A DNA stretch of 8,700 nucleotides from Dehalococcoidia bacterium. GTDB taxonomy: Bacteria; Chloroflexota; Dehalococcoidia; Dehalococcoidales; JAUVZE01. The stretch spans positions 1 to 8,700 of the forward strand of contig JAUVZE010000036.1 of NCBI GenBank assembly GCA_030602665.1, in the 5' to 3' direction. Under the pieces are notes generated by a model. That model did not search any database and was not told the DNA's origin. It was given only the letters and a program-made list of their open reading frames with translations. Below are positions 1 through 6,429 of the stretch, in pieces (the first letter of the stretch is position 1; every line of letters begins with the position of its first letter). The position numbers and the translations under genes are program-made.

Positions 1-458
1 GCCATTTCAGCCAGTCGCTTGAGCTGGTCAATAGCGGCTGCTCTAAAGGTATCCGCAGCCACCAGTATCACCCGCTTACCCTCGTTTTTCAGATTATAGG
101 CAAGCTTGGCAATAGAGGTAGTCTTACCACCGCCATTAACACCTATCACCAGAGTGACTCTGGGTAGAGATAGATTACTCTGTGCTCTTTGATAAGCAAG
201 TTTCAGGATATTGACCATTTCTGCTTTCAAGATGGAGCGCACCAGTGAACCCTGGCTAATTTTCTCCTCTGTGCCCTGTCGTCTTACCTTCTCAATGAGC
301 TTTTCCGTGGTATTAACCCCCACATCGGCAGAGATAAGTAGCTCCTCTAGTTCATCCCATACCGCCTCATCAATGGCTGTGCGGTCAAACAAGTGTGTTA
401 CCCGACTAAACCAAGTATCGCGGCTACGCTTCAGCGCTTGTTCAACGAGGTTATTTAT
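1..458 (-). CDS. ftsY: Signal recognition particle receptor FtsY, N-terminal part; 3' end beyond window, start codon missing or unclear
   Basis: FtsY is the SRP-type GTPase that receives ribosome-SRP complexes at the membrane for co-translational insertion. About 149 recognisable residues are visible, counted from LVEQALKRSRDTWF at 449. First comes the helical N domain, with WDELEELLISADVG. Next is the start of the G domain, with the P-loop GVNGGGKTT at residues 103-111 (bases 143-117), followed by SIAKLA and the G2 motif DTFRAAAIDQL. The rest of the G domain lies beyond base 1. The reading frame is closed by TAG at 459-461, and no ATG, GTG or TTG occurs before TTG at 392-390, which would remove the first helix. 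An ATA at 458-456 lies behind a GGGGGTGAGG stretch but would be a very rare start. The palindromic element at about 451-553 abuts this point, so the native 5' end was probably displaced. FtsY is normally essential, so a working start is expected. Identity is certain; the 5' boundary is not. Confidence 0.9.
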   Translation of the reverse strand, partial: MNNLVEQALKRSRDTWFSRVTHLFDRTAIDEAVWDELEELLISADVGVNTTEKLIEKVRRQGTEEKISQGSLVRSILKAEMVNILKLAYQRAQSNLSLPRVTLVIGVNGGGKTTSIAKLAYNLKNEGKRVILVAADTFRAAAIDQLKRLAEM

Positions 459-553
459 CTACCTCACCCCCTTAATCCCCCTCTCCTTTAAAGGAGAGGG
501 GGAAACACGGATTTTGAAGGGGCGAAGCCCCTTCAACCTTCCCCAGTAAATAA
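451..553. repeat. Palindromic repeat element (MITE/REP-like) between the helicase gene and ftsY
   Basis: Two strong palindromes lie side by side. Bases 477-502 are a perfect 26-bp palindrome with arms CCCCCTCTCCTTT and AAAGGAGAGGGGG. Bases 514-536 form a hairpin with 10-bp arms TTGAAGGGGC and GCCCCTTCAA around GAA. The outer ends carry a 7-bp inverted repeat, TTATTTA at 451-457 and TAAATAA at 547-553, which I use as provisional boundaries. No gene is encoded. The CTCACCCCC/TTAATCCCC style resembles small dispersed repeats I know from Chloroflexota and cyanobacterial genomes, but only one copy is in this window, so its repeat nature is inferred. I see no clear target-site duplication. Neither hairpin is followed by a T-run on either strand, so they are not convincing terminators. 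Confidence 0.6.
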
Positions 554-590
554 AATGGGCTTTCTACCAAATGAACTTCTCACAAGCTGG

Positions 591-2873
591 TCACTGAGAC
601 AATAACCCCTCAAGCAGCATCTGGGCTGCCTTTTTGTCCAGAGGCTTATTATTATTGCCACACTTGGGCGACTGGATGCAGCTGGGGCAGCCCTCATGGC
701 ATGGGCACTCAATAATCGCCCTTAGCGTCGCTTGCCACAGTGCCTCTATTAGTTCAAAGCCCTTCTCAGCAATACCGATGCCGCCGGGATAAGCATCATA
801 AATAAATATCTGGGCTCTGCCGGTATCTGGGTGGAGGGGGGTGGATACCCCGCCAATATCATTACGGTCACAAAGGGCAAATAAGGGCAGGATGGCAATA
901 GCCGCATGCTCAGCAGCATGCAGCCCGCCGGCAAAGTCTAACTGAGCCGCTACTAGTTTACCACTGACCTCGGTCGGTAAGTCAAACCAAAGGGCAATGG
1001 TAGAAAAATGCTGTGGCGGTAGGTCCAGAGGTTCCTCACCAATTACCTCTTCAGTGAATTGTGCCTTCTTCTTGAAGCCAACTACAGTAGTGGTAACCTC
1101 TACCTCGCCTAAGTACACCCTTACCTGTCCAAAGCTCTTATTGCGGATTACCTTGACAATGCGCACATCGGTAATGTCCTTAGCCTGAGTATAGTAAGAA
1201 ACATTGGTCGGTGCTGCGTAGGCAGTGCGACTAACCAGGTCAAGCTCTGTTACCAGATAGGGTTCTCCCTGGTGGAGGTAGATAGCCCCGGGATGCACCT
1301 GAAAAAAGGCCACGCTAATTTCTATGGTTTCTAGTAGGGAGCCGGTTTTGGTATCAATAATAGCCAGGTTTTGTCCAGAGCTGGAACGGATATTGATGTT
1401 TTGCGCTGGGTAGGCGATACGAGGTGACAGATACCATTTGCCTTTACGTTCCTTAAGTAATCCCTGTCCCTCTAGTTCTGCCTGTTCCTGCCGGCAAGCA
1501 GCGCCAAAGATTTGCTCATCATCACTATTTAGCGGCCACTCCCAGGCAGCACACAGCAGATGAGCCCTCAAAATATAGGGGTTATCAGGGTTAATCAGGG
1601 CGTTCTCAAAGCTTTTCTGGAAAAAGGATTCAGGGTGATGCATAAAATACTGGTCCAGAGGATTATCCAGACCGATAAGAAAACTCAGAGACTTCTCTCT
1701 ACCACGTCCGCTCCTCCCTGCCTGCTGCCAGGTGCTGGCGATACTCCCTGGATAGCCGGTAAGCACCGTAGCCTCCAGGTCGCCAATATCTATGCCCAGT
1801 TCTAAAGCAGTGGTGGCTACTACTCCTAGAAGCTGGCCGGAAAACAGCTCCTGTTCTATCTGACGCCGTTCCTGTGGCAGGTAACCAGCCCGATAAGCCT
1901 TGATTTTCTTAGCTAAGGCGGGACTAACCTCGGCTAGCCTCTGCCGGGAGTAAGAATAAATAAGTTCTGTCAGCCGGCGGGTGCGAGCAAAGGTTAGACT
2001 GCGGATACCCTGACTGACTAACTCAGTAAATAGGTTGGTAGCTTCACTATTAGGACTGCGCCGAACACCCTTGGTCTGGTCTATGATTGGCGGGTTCCAG
2101 AAGGCAAAGTCCTTCCCACCATGGGGAGAGCCATCATTATTAACTACCTCAAAGGGTAGACCAACCAGCCTCTCGGCATGTTCACCGGGGTTAGCGATAG
2201 TGGCGGAACAGCAGATGAATTGGGGGGTTGAGCCATGAAGTTGACAGAGACGACGTAGACGGCGTAGCACACCGGCGACATGGGAGCCAAAAACACCGCG
2301 ATAGATATGAGCTTCATCTATTACTACATATCTCAGGTGGCGCAGTAGCCTTGACCAGGATTGGTGATTGGGCAGTATGCCAATATGGAGCATGTCTGGA
2401 TTGGTAAGTATTATCCTGGTGTGCTTTCTAATTTCAGCGCGCTCCGCCTGGGGAGTATCACCATCAAAGGTGGCAAACTCCTCTATTTTTAGGCAGGGGC
2501 AGAATAACTCCCGAAGTCCACGCAGTTGGTCCTGAGCCAGGGCTTTGGTGGGGAAAAGGTAAATGGCACAGCTACCTCGCTCGGTTAAGATTGCCTGGAG
2601 TACGGCAAGGTTATAGCACAGGGTCTTGCCGCTGGCACTTGAGGTTGACACCATTACATTCCTGCCCTGGTGGGCCTTATTCACGGCTTCAGCTTGATGG
2701 GTATAGAGAGGTAATAACCTATGTTTATCTAGGCAGTCCTTGAGACTAGTTTCAAGAGGATTGTCTAATTCGGCATAGTTGGCATCGCAAGGAGGAATAT
2801 GCTCAATGTGGGTAATCTGGGAGCGGTAGGTGGGGTTAGCGGTAAGATGATGGAGGAAGGCAACGGTATCCAT
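591..2873 (-). CDS. DEAH-box superfamily 2 helicase with DUF1998 C-terminal domain (MrfA/YprA/Hrq1-like)
   Basis: This is a 760-residue ATP-dependent DNA helicase, close to the usual length of about 750 for the YprA/MrfA family; B. subtilis MrfA acts in mitomycin-type DNA damage repair. The Q-type motif PLYTHQ is at 55-60, Walker A STSSASGKT at 76-84, PTKALAQ at 108-114, TNPDMLH at 157-163, DEAH at 186-189, SAT at 223-225, TTALELGIDIG at 354-364 and motif VI QQAGRSGRG at 383-391. The C-terminal DUF1998 part has HAAEHAA near 652 and YDAYPGG near 692. It ends in a cysteine cluster with C723, C725, C729, C732 and C738 (CPSCIQSPKCGN), the probable zinc site typical of this family. I start at the ATG at 2873-2871 because AGGAGG lies 6 nt upstream; the frame is open six codons further, to 2891. 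The upstream DUF503 stop is 14 bp away, so coupling is likely. The family assignment is strong; the repair role here is inferred from homology. Confidence 0.93.
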   Translation of the reverse strand: MDTVAFLHHLTANPTYRSQITHIEHIPPCDANYAELDNPLETSLKDCLDKHRLLPLYTHQAEAVNKAHQGRNVMVSTSSASGKTLCYNLAVLQAILTERGSCAIYLFPTKALAQDQLRGLRELFCPCLKIEEFATFDGDTPQAERAEIRKHTRIILTNPDMLHIGILPNHQSWSRLLRHLRYVVIDEAHIYRGVFGSHVAGVLRRLRRLCQLHGSTPQFICCSATIANPGEHAERLVGLPFEVVNNDGSPHGGKDFAFWNPPIIDQTKGVRRSPNSEATNLFTELVSQGIRSLTFARTRRLTELIYSYSRQRLAEVSPALAKKIKAYRAGYLPQERRQIEQELFSGQLLGVVATTALELGIDIGDLEATVLTGYPGSIASTWQQAGRSGRGREKSLSFLIGLDNPLDQYFMHHPESFFQKSFENALINPDNPYILRAHLLCAAWEWPLNSDDEQIFGAACRQEQAELEGQGLLKERKGKWYLSPRIAYPAQNINIRSSSGQNLAIIDTKTGSLLETIEISVAFFQVHPGAIYLHQGEPYLVTELDLVSRTAYAAPTNVSYYTQAKDITDVRIVKVIRNKSFGQVRVYLGEVEVTTTVVGFKKKAQFTEEVIGEEPLDLPPQHFSTIALWFDLPTEVSGKLVAAQLDFAGGLHAAEHAAIAILPLFALCDRNDIGGVSTPLHPDTGRAQIFIYDAYPGGIGIAEKGFELIEALWQATLRAIIECPCHEGCPSCIQSPKCGNNNKPLDKKAAQMLLEGLLSQ

Positions 2874-2879
2874 TATAGC

Positions 2880-2885
2880 CCTCCT
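2880..2885 (-). promoter_or_regulatory. Shine-Dalgarno site of the helicase gene
   Basis: AGGAGG on the minus strand lies 6 nt before the ATG at 2873. It decides between this start and the upstream ATG at 2888 and TTG at 2891, neither of which can use it. Confidence 0.85.
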
Positions 2886-2887
2886 CA

Positions 2888-3178
2888 TCAAACAGGTAGA
2901 ATCTCAATTTCATAGTTGAGTATCTCTACCTCAAACCGACTGTTCACCACAAAGTCCACCACCTTTGACAGGACTTCATTGGTATACCGACTATTGTTGC
3001 TAACACAACAGATGCCGAGGGTAGCTAATTGCCATAGATTTTGGTCATCAACCTCGGCAACGGAAACATTAAATTTATTGCTCACTCGGGTAATAATGGA
3101 TTTCAACACCCGCCTCTTACCTTTAAGAGATAGATTCTCCGCTAAACGAAGCTCAATCCTACACACGCCAACATTCAT
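2888..3178 (-). CDS. DUF503 / YlxP-family protein
   Basis: This 96-residue small alpha/beta protein matches the DUF503 (YlxP) family in length and pattern: it opens MNVGVCRIELRL, then has LSLKGKRRVLKSI, a central NKFNVSVAEVDDQNLWQLA and a C-terminal VLSKVVDFV helix. The family is widespread; ylxP sits in the nusA-infB-rbfA operon of B. subtilis. Its biochemical role is not established, and a ribosome-associated or nucleic-acid role is only a guess. The gene lies 81 bp after the zinc-ribbon gene, and its TGA overlaps the first possible ATG of the helicase frame, so the two are probably translated in a coupled way. The ribosome binding site is weak (GGCGG at 3193-3189, 10 nt before the ATG), and a 12-bp inverted repeat encloses the start, suggesting possible translational control. 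Confidence 0.88.
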   Translation of the reverse strand: MNVGVCRIELRLAENLSLKGKRRVLKSIITRVSNKFNVSVAEVDDQNLWQLATLGICCVSNNSRYTNEVLSKVVDFVVNSRFEVEILNYEIEILPV

Positions 3179-3231
3179 TGATGTATAACCGCCAGTAACC
3201 AGATAAATGATGGTAAAGCGAGGCGGGTGTT
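3105..3231. repeat. Perfect 12-bp inverted repeat enclosing the DUF503 start
   Basis: AACACCCGCCTC at 3105-3116 is matched exactly by its inverse GAGGCGGGTGTT at 3220-3231, with 103 bp between. In the minus-strand mRNA the leader arm (3231-3220) could pair with the coding arm (3116-3105, codons for KRRVL), placing the DUF503 start codon and its weak ribosome binding site inside the loop. The repeat itself is seen directly; any regulatory use is inference. Confidence 0.5.
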
Positions 3232-3259
3232 ATATCTTCATACCAGATGCGAAACTTGG

Positions 3260-3547
3260 CTAGACTCTATGTTTTTCGTAGCACTCTTTGCAATAAACCG
3301 GTCGCCCTTCCCTGGGTTGAAACGGCACTGTAGTTTCCACACCACAGTCAGCACAGACTGCAGTATACATCTGTCGTGGCTGATTATAGCCACCCCGGCG
3401 TTCTCTTCGCCGAGCAGCCCGACATTCCGGACAGCGGCTAGGTTCATTCTGCAACCCATGAGATAAGTAGAACTCTTGCTCACCGGTAGTAAAAGTGAAC
3501 TCTTGCCCGCAATCACGACATACCAGGGTCTTGTCTTCCAGAGCCAT
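3260..3547 (-). CDS. Small protein with two CxxC zinc ribbons
   Basis: A 95-residue soluble protein with four CxxC pairs: C10/C13, C39/C42, C65/C68 and C86/C89. The first ribbon (about residues 7-45) resembles the probable zinc-ribbon domain of the zf-trcl type, with the tract QEFTFTTGEQEFY followed by CPECRAARR. The second (about 62-92) has the form CADCG-ETTVPFQP-GRPVYCKEC, which I associate with small Chloroflexota and related proteins. A basic linker RRRERRGG joins them, so nucleic-acid binding is plausible but unproven. The ATG at 3547 is chosen because AAAGGAGGTG lies just upstream; the frame is open to 3628 but without such a site. It is the first gene after the minus-strand promoter, so its leader is the likely control point of the whole leftward cluster. 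The specific function is unknown. Confidence 0.85.
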   Translation of the reverse strand: MALEDKTLVCRDCGQEFTFTTGEQEFYLSHGLQNEPSRCPECRAARRRERRGGYNQPRQMYTAVCADCGVETTVPFQPREGRPVYCKECYEKHRV

Positions 3548-3552
3548 AACTG

Positions 3553-3562
3553 CACCTCCTTT
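3553..3562 (-). promoter_or_regulatory. Strong Shine-Dalgarno site of the zinc-ribbon gene
   Basis: AAAGGAGGTG on the minus strand, close to perfect complementarity to the 16S rRNA 3' end, ends 5 nt before the ATG at 3547. It fixes this start over the 27 extra codons that are open upstream. Confidence 0.88.
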
Positions 3563-3647
3563 GTATTTTGTTATCCCCTTGTTTTTGATGCAGTCTCCTG
3601 GCCGAGAAAACCCTGTGCCGAACTGCAATATCAGCTGTTACATCGAG

Positions 3648-3660
3648 TTCTAGCCTAGAA
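3648..3660. repeat. Small inverted repeat in the zinc-ribbon leader
   Basis: TTCTAG and CTAGAA flank a single C, about 25-35 nt downstream of the predicted leftward transcription start. It has the size of a half-site pair for a dimeric regulator, but a repeat this short can occur by chance. Confidence 0.25.
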
Positions 3661-3690
3661 ACGCATGGAACCAAGGTATCTACAACCTTT

Positions 3691-3719
3691 ACTATACACC
3701 CTCCAGGCGGCCAAGTCAA
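3691..3719 (-). promoter_or_regulatory. Sigma70-type promoter for the leftward zinc-ribbon/DUF503/helicase cluster
   Basis: On the minus strand the -35 box is TTGACT (3719-3714) and the -10 box TATAGT (3696-3691), with the optimal 17-bp spacer. Each differs from consensus at one position. The predicted start is near 3685, giving a leader of about 140 nt before the zinc-ribbon ATG. No other clear promoter is seen for these genes. Confidence 0.72.
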
Positions 3720-3746
3720 GGCGGGAGAGATTCTCACAAAATTTTA

Positions 3747-3775
3747 TTTACAGCTACCCAGGCTTTTGCTATAAT
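3747..3775 (+). promoter_or_regulatory. Sigma70-type promoter for rpsO-pnp-dapB-asd-dapA
   Basis: The -35 box TTTACA (3747-3752) and a perfect -10 box TATAAT (3770-3775) are separated by 17 bp. Transcription should start near 3782. A weaker overlapping pair, TTGCTA at 3766-3771 and TATACT at 3790-3795 with 18 bp between, could add a second start about 20 bp downstream. A strong promoter fits a ribosomal protein gene. Confidence 0.75.
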
Positions 3776-3781
3776 TTCTTA

Positions 3782-3937
3782 ACGTATGGTATACTTAATG
3801 CTTGCCAATAATTAAGAGGTGTAGTAATTTTCTAGTAACTGGTCGCTGATGGCTCTCCCTTCTTTGGTGTCAATATCGGGCTGGGATTTTGTTTACTGGC
3901 ACTGAAGAGGGTGGAATAAATGGTGTAGGAGCGTAAT
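3782..3937 (+). promoter_or_regulatory. rpsO 5' leader, about 155 nt, possible S15 autoregulatory region
   Basis: The untranslated stretch between the predicted start and the rpsO TTG has no open frame of note. It holds a weak AT stem (CTTAAT 3794-3799 with ATTAAG 3811-3816) and a further possible stem, GTGTCA with TGGCAC including one G-U pair, in the second half. In several bacteria S15 binds its own mRNA leader and blocks translation, with leader structures that differ between phyla. The length fits such a leader, but I cannot show an S15-binding motif. Nothing else is visible in the divergent region apart from the promoters listed. Confidence 0.35.
3927..3931 (+). promoter_or_regulatory. 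Shine-Dalgarno site of rpsO
   Basis: AGGAG lies 6 nt before the TTG at 3938 and supports this non-ATG start. The nearby ATG at 3920 runs into TAG after two codons and cannot be the start. Confidence 0.75.
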
Positions 3938-4201
3938 TTGGACAAAGAAAAGAAGAAAGAGATTATAGAGAACTTTCAGCACCGCGAAAGAGATACCGGC
4001 TCAACCGAGGTTCAGGTAGCTCTGCTTACCGAGAGGATAAACCGACTAACCGAGCATATGCTGGCTAATCGCCATGATTACCATACGCAACGTGGGTTAC
4101 TTAAGTTTGTCGGGCAGAGAAGACGGCTGCTGGCTTACCTGAGTCGAGAGGATGTTGGCCGATATCATAAGTTGATTACTAGGCTAGGTCTACGTAAGTA
4201 A
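3938..4201 (+). CDS. rpsO: 30S ribosomal protein S15
   Basis: S15 is a primary binder of 16S rRNA in the platform of the small subunit. The 87-residue product has the normal family length of 87-89. It shows the expected conserved stretches: ENFQHRERDTGSTEVQVALLTERI near the N-terminus, LTEHMLANRHDYHTQRGL in the middle, and VGQRRRLLAYLSREDVGRY with LGLRK at the end. The start is TTG, supported by AGGAG 6 nt upstream and by the fit to family length. It is the first gene of the rightward cluster, preceded by a good promoter and a long leader. pnp follows after 22 bp, the arrangement also found in E. coli and many other bacteria. Confidence 0.98.
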   Translation: MDKEKKKEIIENFQHRERDTGSTEVQVALLTERINRLTEHMLANRHDYHTQRGLLKFVGQRRRLLAYLSREDVGRYHKLITRLGLRK

Positions 4202-4211
4202 AGTCCTGGAT

Positions 4212-4219
4212 GGGGAGGG
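4212..4219 (+). promoter_or_regulatory. Shine-Dalgarno site of pnp
   Basis: GGGGAGGG, containing GGAGG, ends 4 nt before the TTG at 4224. The ATG at 4210 opens a different frame that stops after six codons, so the TTG is the only reasonable start. Confidence 0.75.
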
Positions 4220-4223
4220 ACCA

Positions 4224-6410
4224 TTGCTAAAATCTTTTGAATGTGAAGTTGGCGGTAGAGCTCTCGTTATAGATACCGGGAAGCTTGCCGGGCAGGCAAG
4301 TGGAGCGGTAACTGTTCGCTATGGAGACACTGTGGTTCTGGTTACGGCTTGCATCAGCCCAGAACCCCGAGAGGGAATAGATTTTCTACCGCTGACCATT
4401 GACTATGAAGAGAGACTATATGCTGCCGGTAAGATTCCTGGTGGCTTTATTAGAAGGGAGGGGCGTCCTACCCAGGAGGCGACTTTAGCCAGTCGACTTA
4501 CTGACCGCCCGTTGCGTCCCCTTTTACCCAAAGGGTGGCGTAATGATATTCAGCTGGTAATTACCGTCCTTTCTGCTGACCAGGAAAACGACCCTGACAT
4601 TCTGGCGGTTATTGGCGGCTCAGCGGCCCTATCTATATCAGAGGTGCCATTTGACGGCCCGGTAAGTGCAGTTCATATTGGCTATATTAATGATGAGCTA
4701 ATATTAAATCCAACACTAACTCAGCTGGATAGTAGCCTTCTTGACCTTGTGGTCGTCAGCACTAAGCAAGCAGTGGTAATGGTAGAGGCAACGGCTCGGG
4801 AGGTTTTAGAAGATGTTATTATCCGGGCAATTGAATTTGGGCATGAGGCAAACCAAGATATTATTAGGCTTCAGGAGCAGCTTGGGCAGGCTTGTGGCAA
4901 GCCCAAGGTAGAAGCCCCGGTTAGTGAGGTTAACCCCGAGGTAATATCAGCCATTTCACCAATGGTTAATGGTAGGCTTGCCGAAGCCTTAAACCAGCCA
5001 GAGAAGTTACAGCGTGAGCAAGCACTTGACAATCTAAAGAAAGAGCTGGTGGAGAGTCTAGGTGAGACATTCTCGGAAGAAGAGATACTTTCCGCCTTTG
5101 AAACCAGGGTTAAAGCTGAAGTTAGAAGTAGTATACTTGACAAAGGACAGCGTTTTGGTGACCGTGGTCTAGCTGAGGTTCGCCCCATTAGCTGCGAAGT
5201 AGGACTACTACCTCGTGTCCACGGCTCAGCGCTATTCACTCGGGGTCAAACACAAGTGCTGACAATTACTACCTTGGGCTCCATTAAGAAGGAACAGCAA
5301 CTTGACGGCTTGGGGATAGAGGAGACTAAGCGCTTTATGCACCACTATAATTTTCCTCCCTTCTCTTCCGGTGAGGTGAAACGTATAGGCACAACCAGTC
5401 GCCGTGAAATTGGGCATGGGGCTCTAGCTGAGAAAGCCCTTTTAGCAGTGCTGCCTAGAGATGAAGATTTCCCCTATACTATCCGCCTCGTTTCAGAAGT
5501 CTTGAGCTCCAGCGGCAGTACTTCTATGGCCAGTGTTTGTGCCTCAAGTCTATCCCTAATGGATGCTGGGATACCTATCAAAAGGGCAGTAGCTGGGATA
5601 GCTATGGGCTTAGTCACTGGAGATGACGGCACCTATGCTGTTCTAACTGATATTGAAGGCATAGAGGATGCCTATGGCGATATGGACTTCAAGGTAGCTG
5701 GTACTGCTGAGGGCGTTACGGCGCTACAATTGGACATTAAACTCAAGGGTATAAACCTAGAAATCCTGGGAAAGGCACTAGAACAAGCCCGTGAGGCTCG
5801 TCTATTTATCCTGGGGGTGATGCAACAAACGATTAGCTCCAGCCGACCTGAAGTCAGCTGCTACGCACCACGGGTGTACAAGATGATGATTGACCCAGAC
5901 AAAATTGGTAGTATCATCGGCACTGGAGGTAAAACAATCAGGTCAATAATTGATGAAACCAAAACAACTATAGACATTGAAAATGATGGCACGGTACTTA
6001 TTGGCTCACCTGATGAAGCCGCTGCTCAAAAAGCTATCAGCATTATTGAAAGTCTAACCAAGGATGTAGAGGTTGGTGCTATATATACGGGCAAGGTAAC
6101 TCGCTTGATGACCTTTGGCGCTTTTGTGGAAGTTTTACCTGGTAAAGAAGGCTTGGTCCATATCAGTGAGCTGGCTGATTACCGGGTAGACAAGGTCGAG
6201 GATATAGTCAAGGTGGGCGATGAGGTTACGGTTAAAGTAATTGATATTGATAATATGGGTAAGATAAAACTATCACGACGGGCAGTATTTGAGAAACTTT
6301 CTGAAGTGAGCGGGGCTAAGGTTAGGGACTCACTATCTACAGATTACCCGTTTAAGAAGCGCACGGTTCGTCCTCCCCAGCCTCGCCCTCATAGAGATAA
6401 ATGGCGTTAA
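4224..6410 (+). CDS. pnp: Polyribonucleotide nucleotidyltransferase (PNPase)
   Basis: PNPase degrades RNA 3' to 5' by phosphorolysis and can add tails in reverse; it works as a trimer, often with RNase E/Y and a helicase. The 728-residue length and domain order are normal. The first RNase PH domain (about 1-145) carries the RNA-binding loop GGFIRREGRP near 73-82 and SRLTDRPLRPLLPKG. A helical linker spans about 150-300. The second, catalytic RNase PH domain (about 315-540) has RVHGSALFTRGQTQ, the phosphate-binding SSSGSTSMASVC at 428-439 and the acidic active-site tract YGDMDFKVAGT, with D486 and D488. The KH domain (about 550-612) has GXXG as GTGG at 566-569. The S1 domain (about 617-690) has GKVTRLMTFGAFVEVLPGKE. 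A basic, proline-rich tail of about 35 residues ends it. The start is TTG behind GGGGAGGG. No frameshift or lost key residue is seen. Confidence 0.98.
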   Translation: MLKSFECEVGGRALVIDTGKLAGQASGAVTVRYGDTVVLVTACISPEPREGIDFLPLTIDYEERLYAAGKIPGGFIRREGRPTQEATLASRLTDRPLRPLLPKGWRNDIQLVITVLSADQENDPDILAVIGGSAALSISEVPFDGPVSAVHIGYINDELILNPTLTQLDSSLLDLVVVSTKQAVVMVEATAREVLEDVIIRAIEFGHEANQDIIRLQEQLGQACGKPKVEAPVSEVNPEVISAISPMVNGRLAEALNQPEKLQREQALDNLKKELVESLGETFSEEEILSAFETRVKAEVRSSILDKGQRFGDRGLAEVRPISCEVGLLPRVHGSALFTRGQTQVLTITTLGSIKKEQQLDGLGIEETKRFMHHYNFPPFSSGEVKRIGTTSRREIGHGALAEKALLAVLPRDEDFPYTIRLVSEVLSSSGSTSMASVCASSLSLMDAGIPIKRAVAGIAMGLVTGDDGTYAVLTDIEGIEDAYGDMDFKVAGTAEGVTALQLDIKLKGINLEILGKALEQAREARLFILGVMQQTISSSRPEVSCYAPRVYKMMIDPDKIGSIIGTGGKTIRSIIDETKTTIDIENDGTVLIGSPDEAAAQKAISIIESLTKDVEVGAIYTGKVTRLMTFGAFVEVLPGKEGLVHISELADYRVDKVEDIVKVGDEVTVKVIDIDNMGKIKLSRRAVFEKLSEVSGAKVRDSLSTDYPFKKRTVRPPQPRPHRDKWR

Positions 6411-6429
6411 TACAATGAAGGCTGATGTT

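Noticed and set aside
477..536. The two strong hairpins as a rho-independent terminator between the helicase gene and ftsY
   Set aside because: Neither is followed by a T-run on the minus strand; the composition and paired layout fit a repeat element better.
211..549. Plus-strand open frame of 112 codons
   Set aside because: It lies antisense to ftsY and runs through the palindromic element; no recognisable protein pattern or ribosome binding site.
1560..1805. Plus-strand open frame inside the helicase gene
   Set aside because: Antisense shadow; the helicase frame is intact and carries the conserved motifs here.
3238..3737. Several overlapping open frames on both strands around the zinc-ribbon gene
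   Set aside because: They overlap the zinc-ribbon gene in other frames, which has eight ordered cysteines and a strong ribosome binding site; the others show no family pattern.
3784..3816. Small symmetric elements GTATggtATAC and CTTAAT/ATTAAG after the rpsO promoter as operators
   Set aside because: Short, AT-rich and not tied to any regulator I recognise; noted only as part of the leader.
4871..5239. Minus-strand open frame of 122 codons inside pnp
   Set aside because: Serine-rich translation typical of an antisense shadow of a conserved coding gene; pnp is intact across it.
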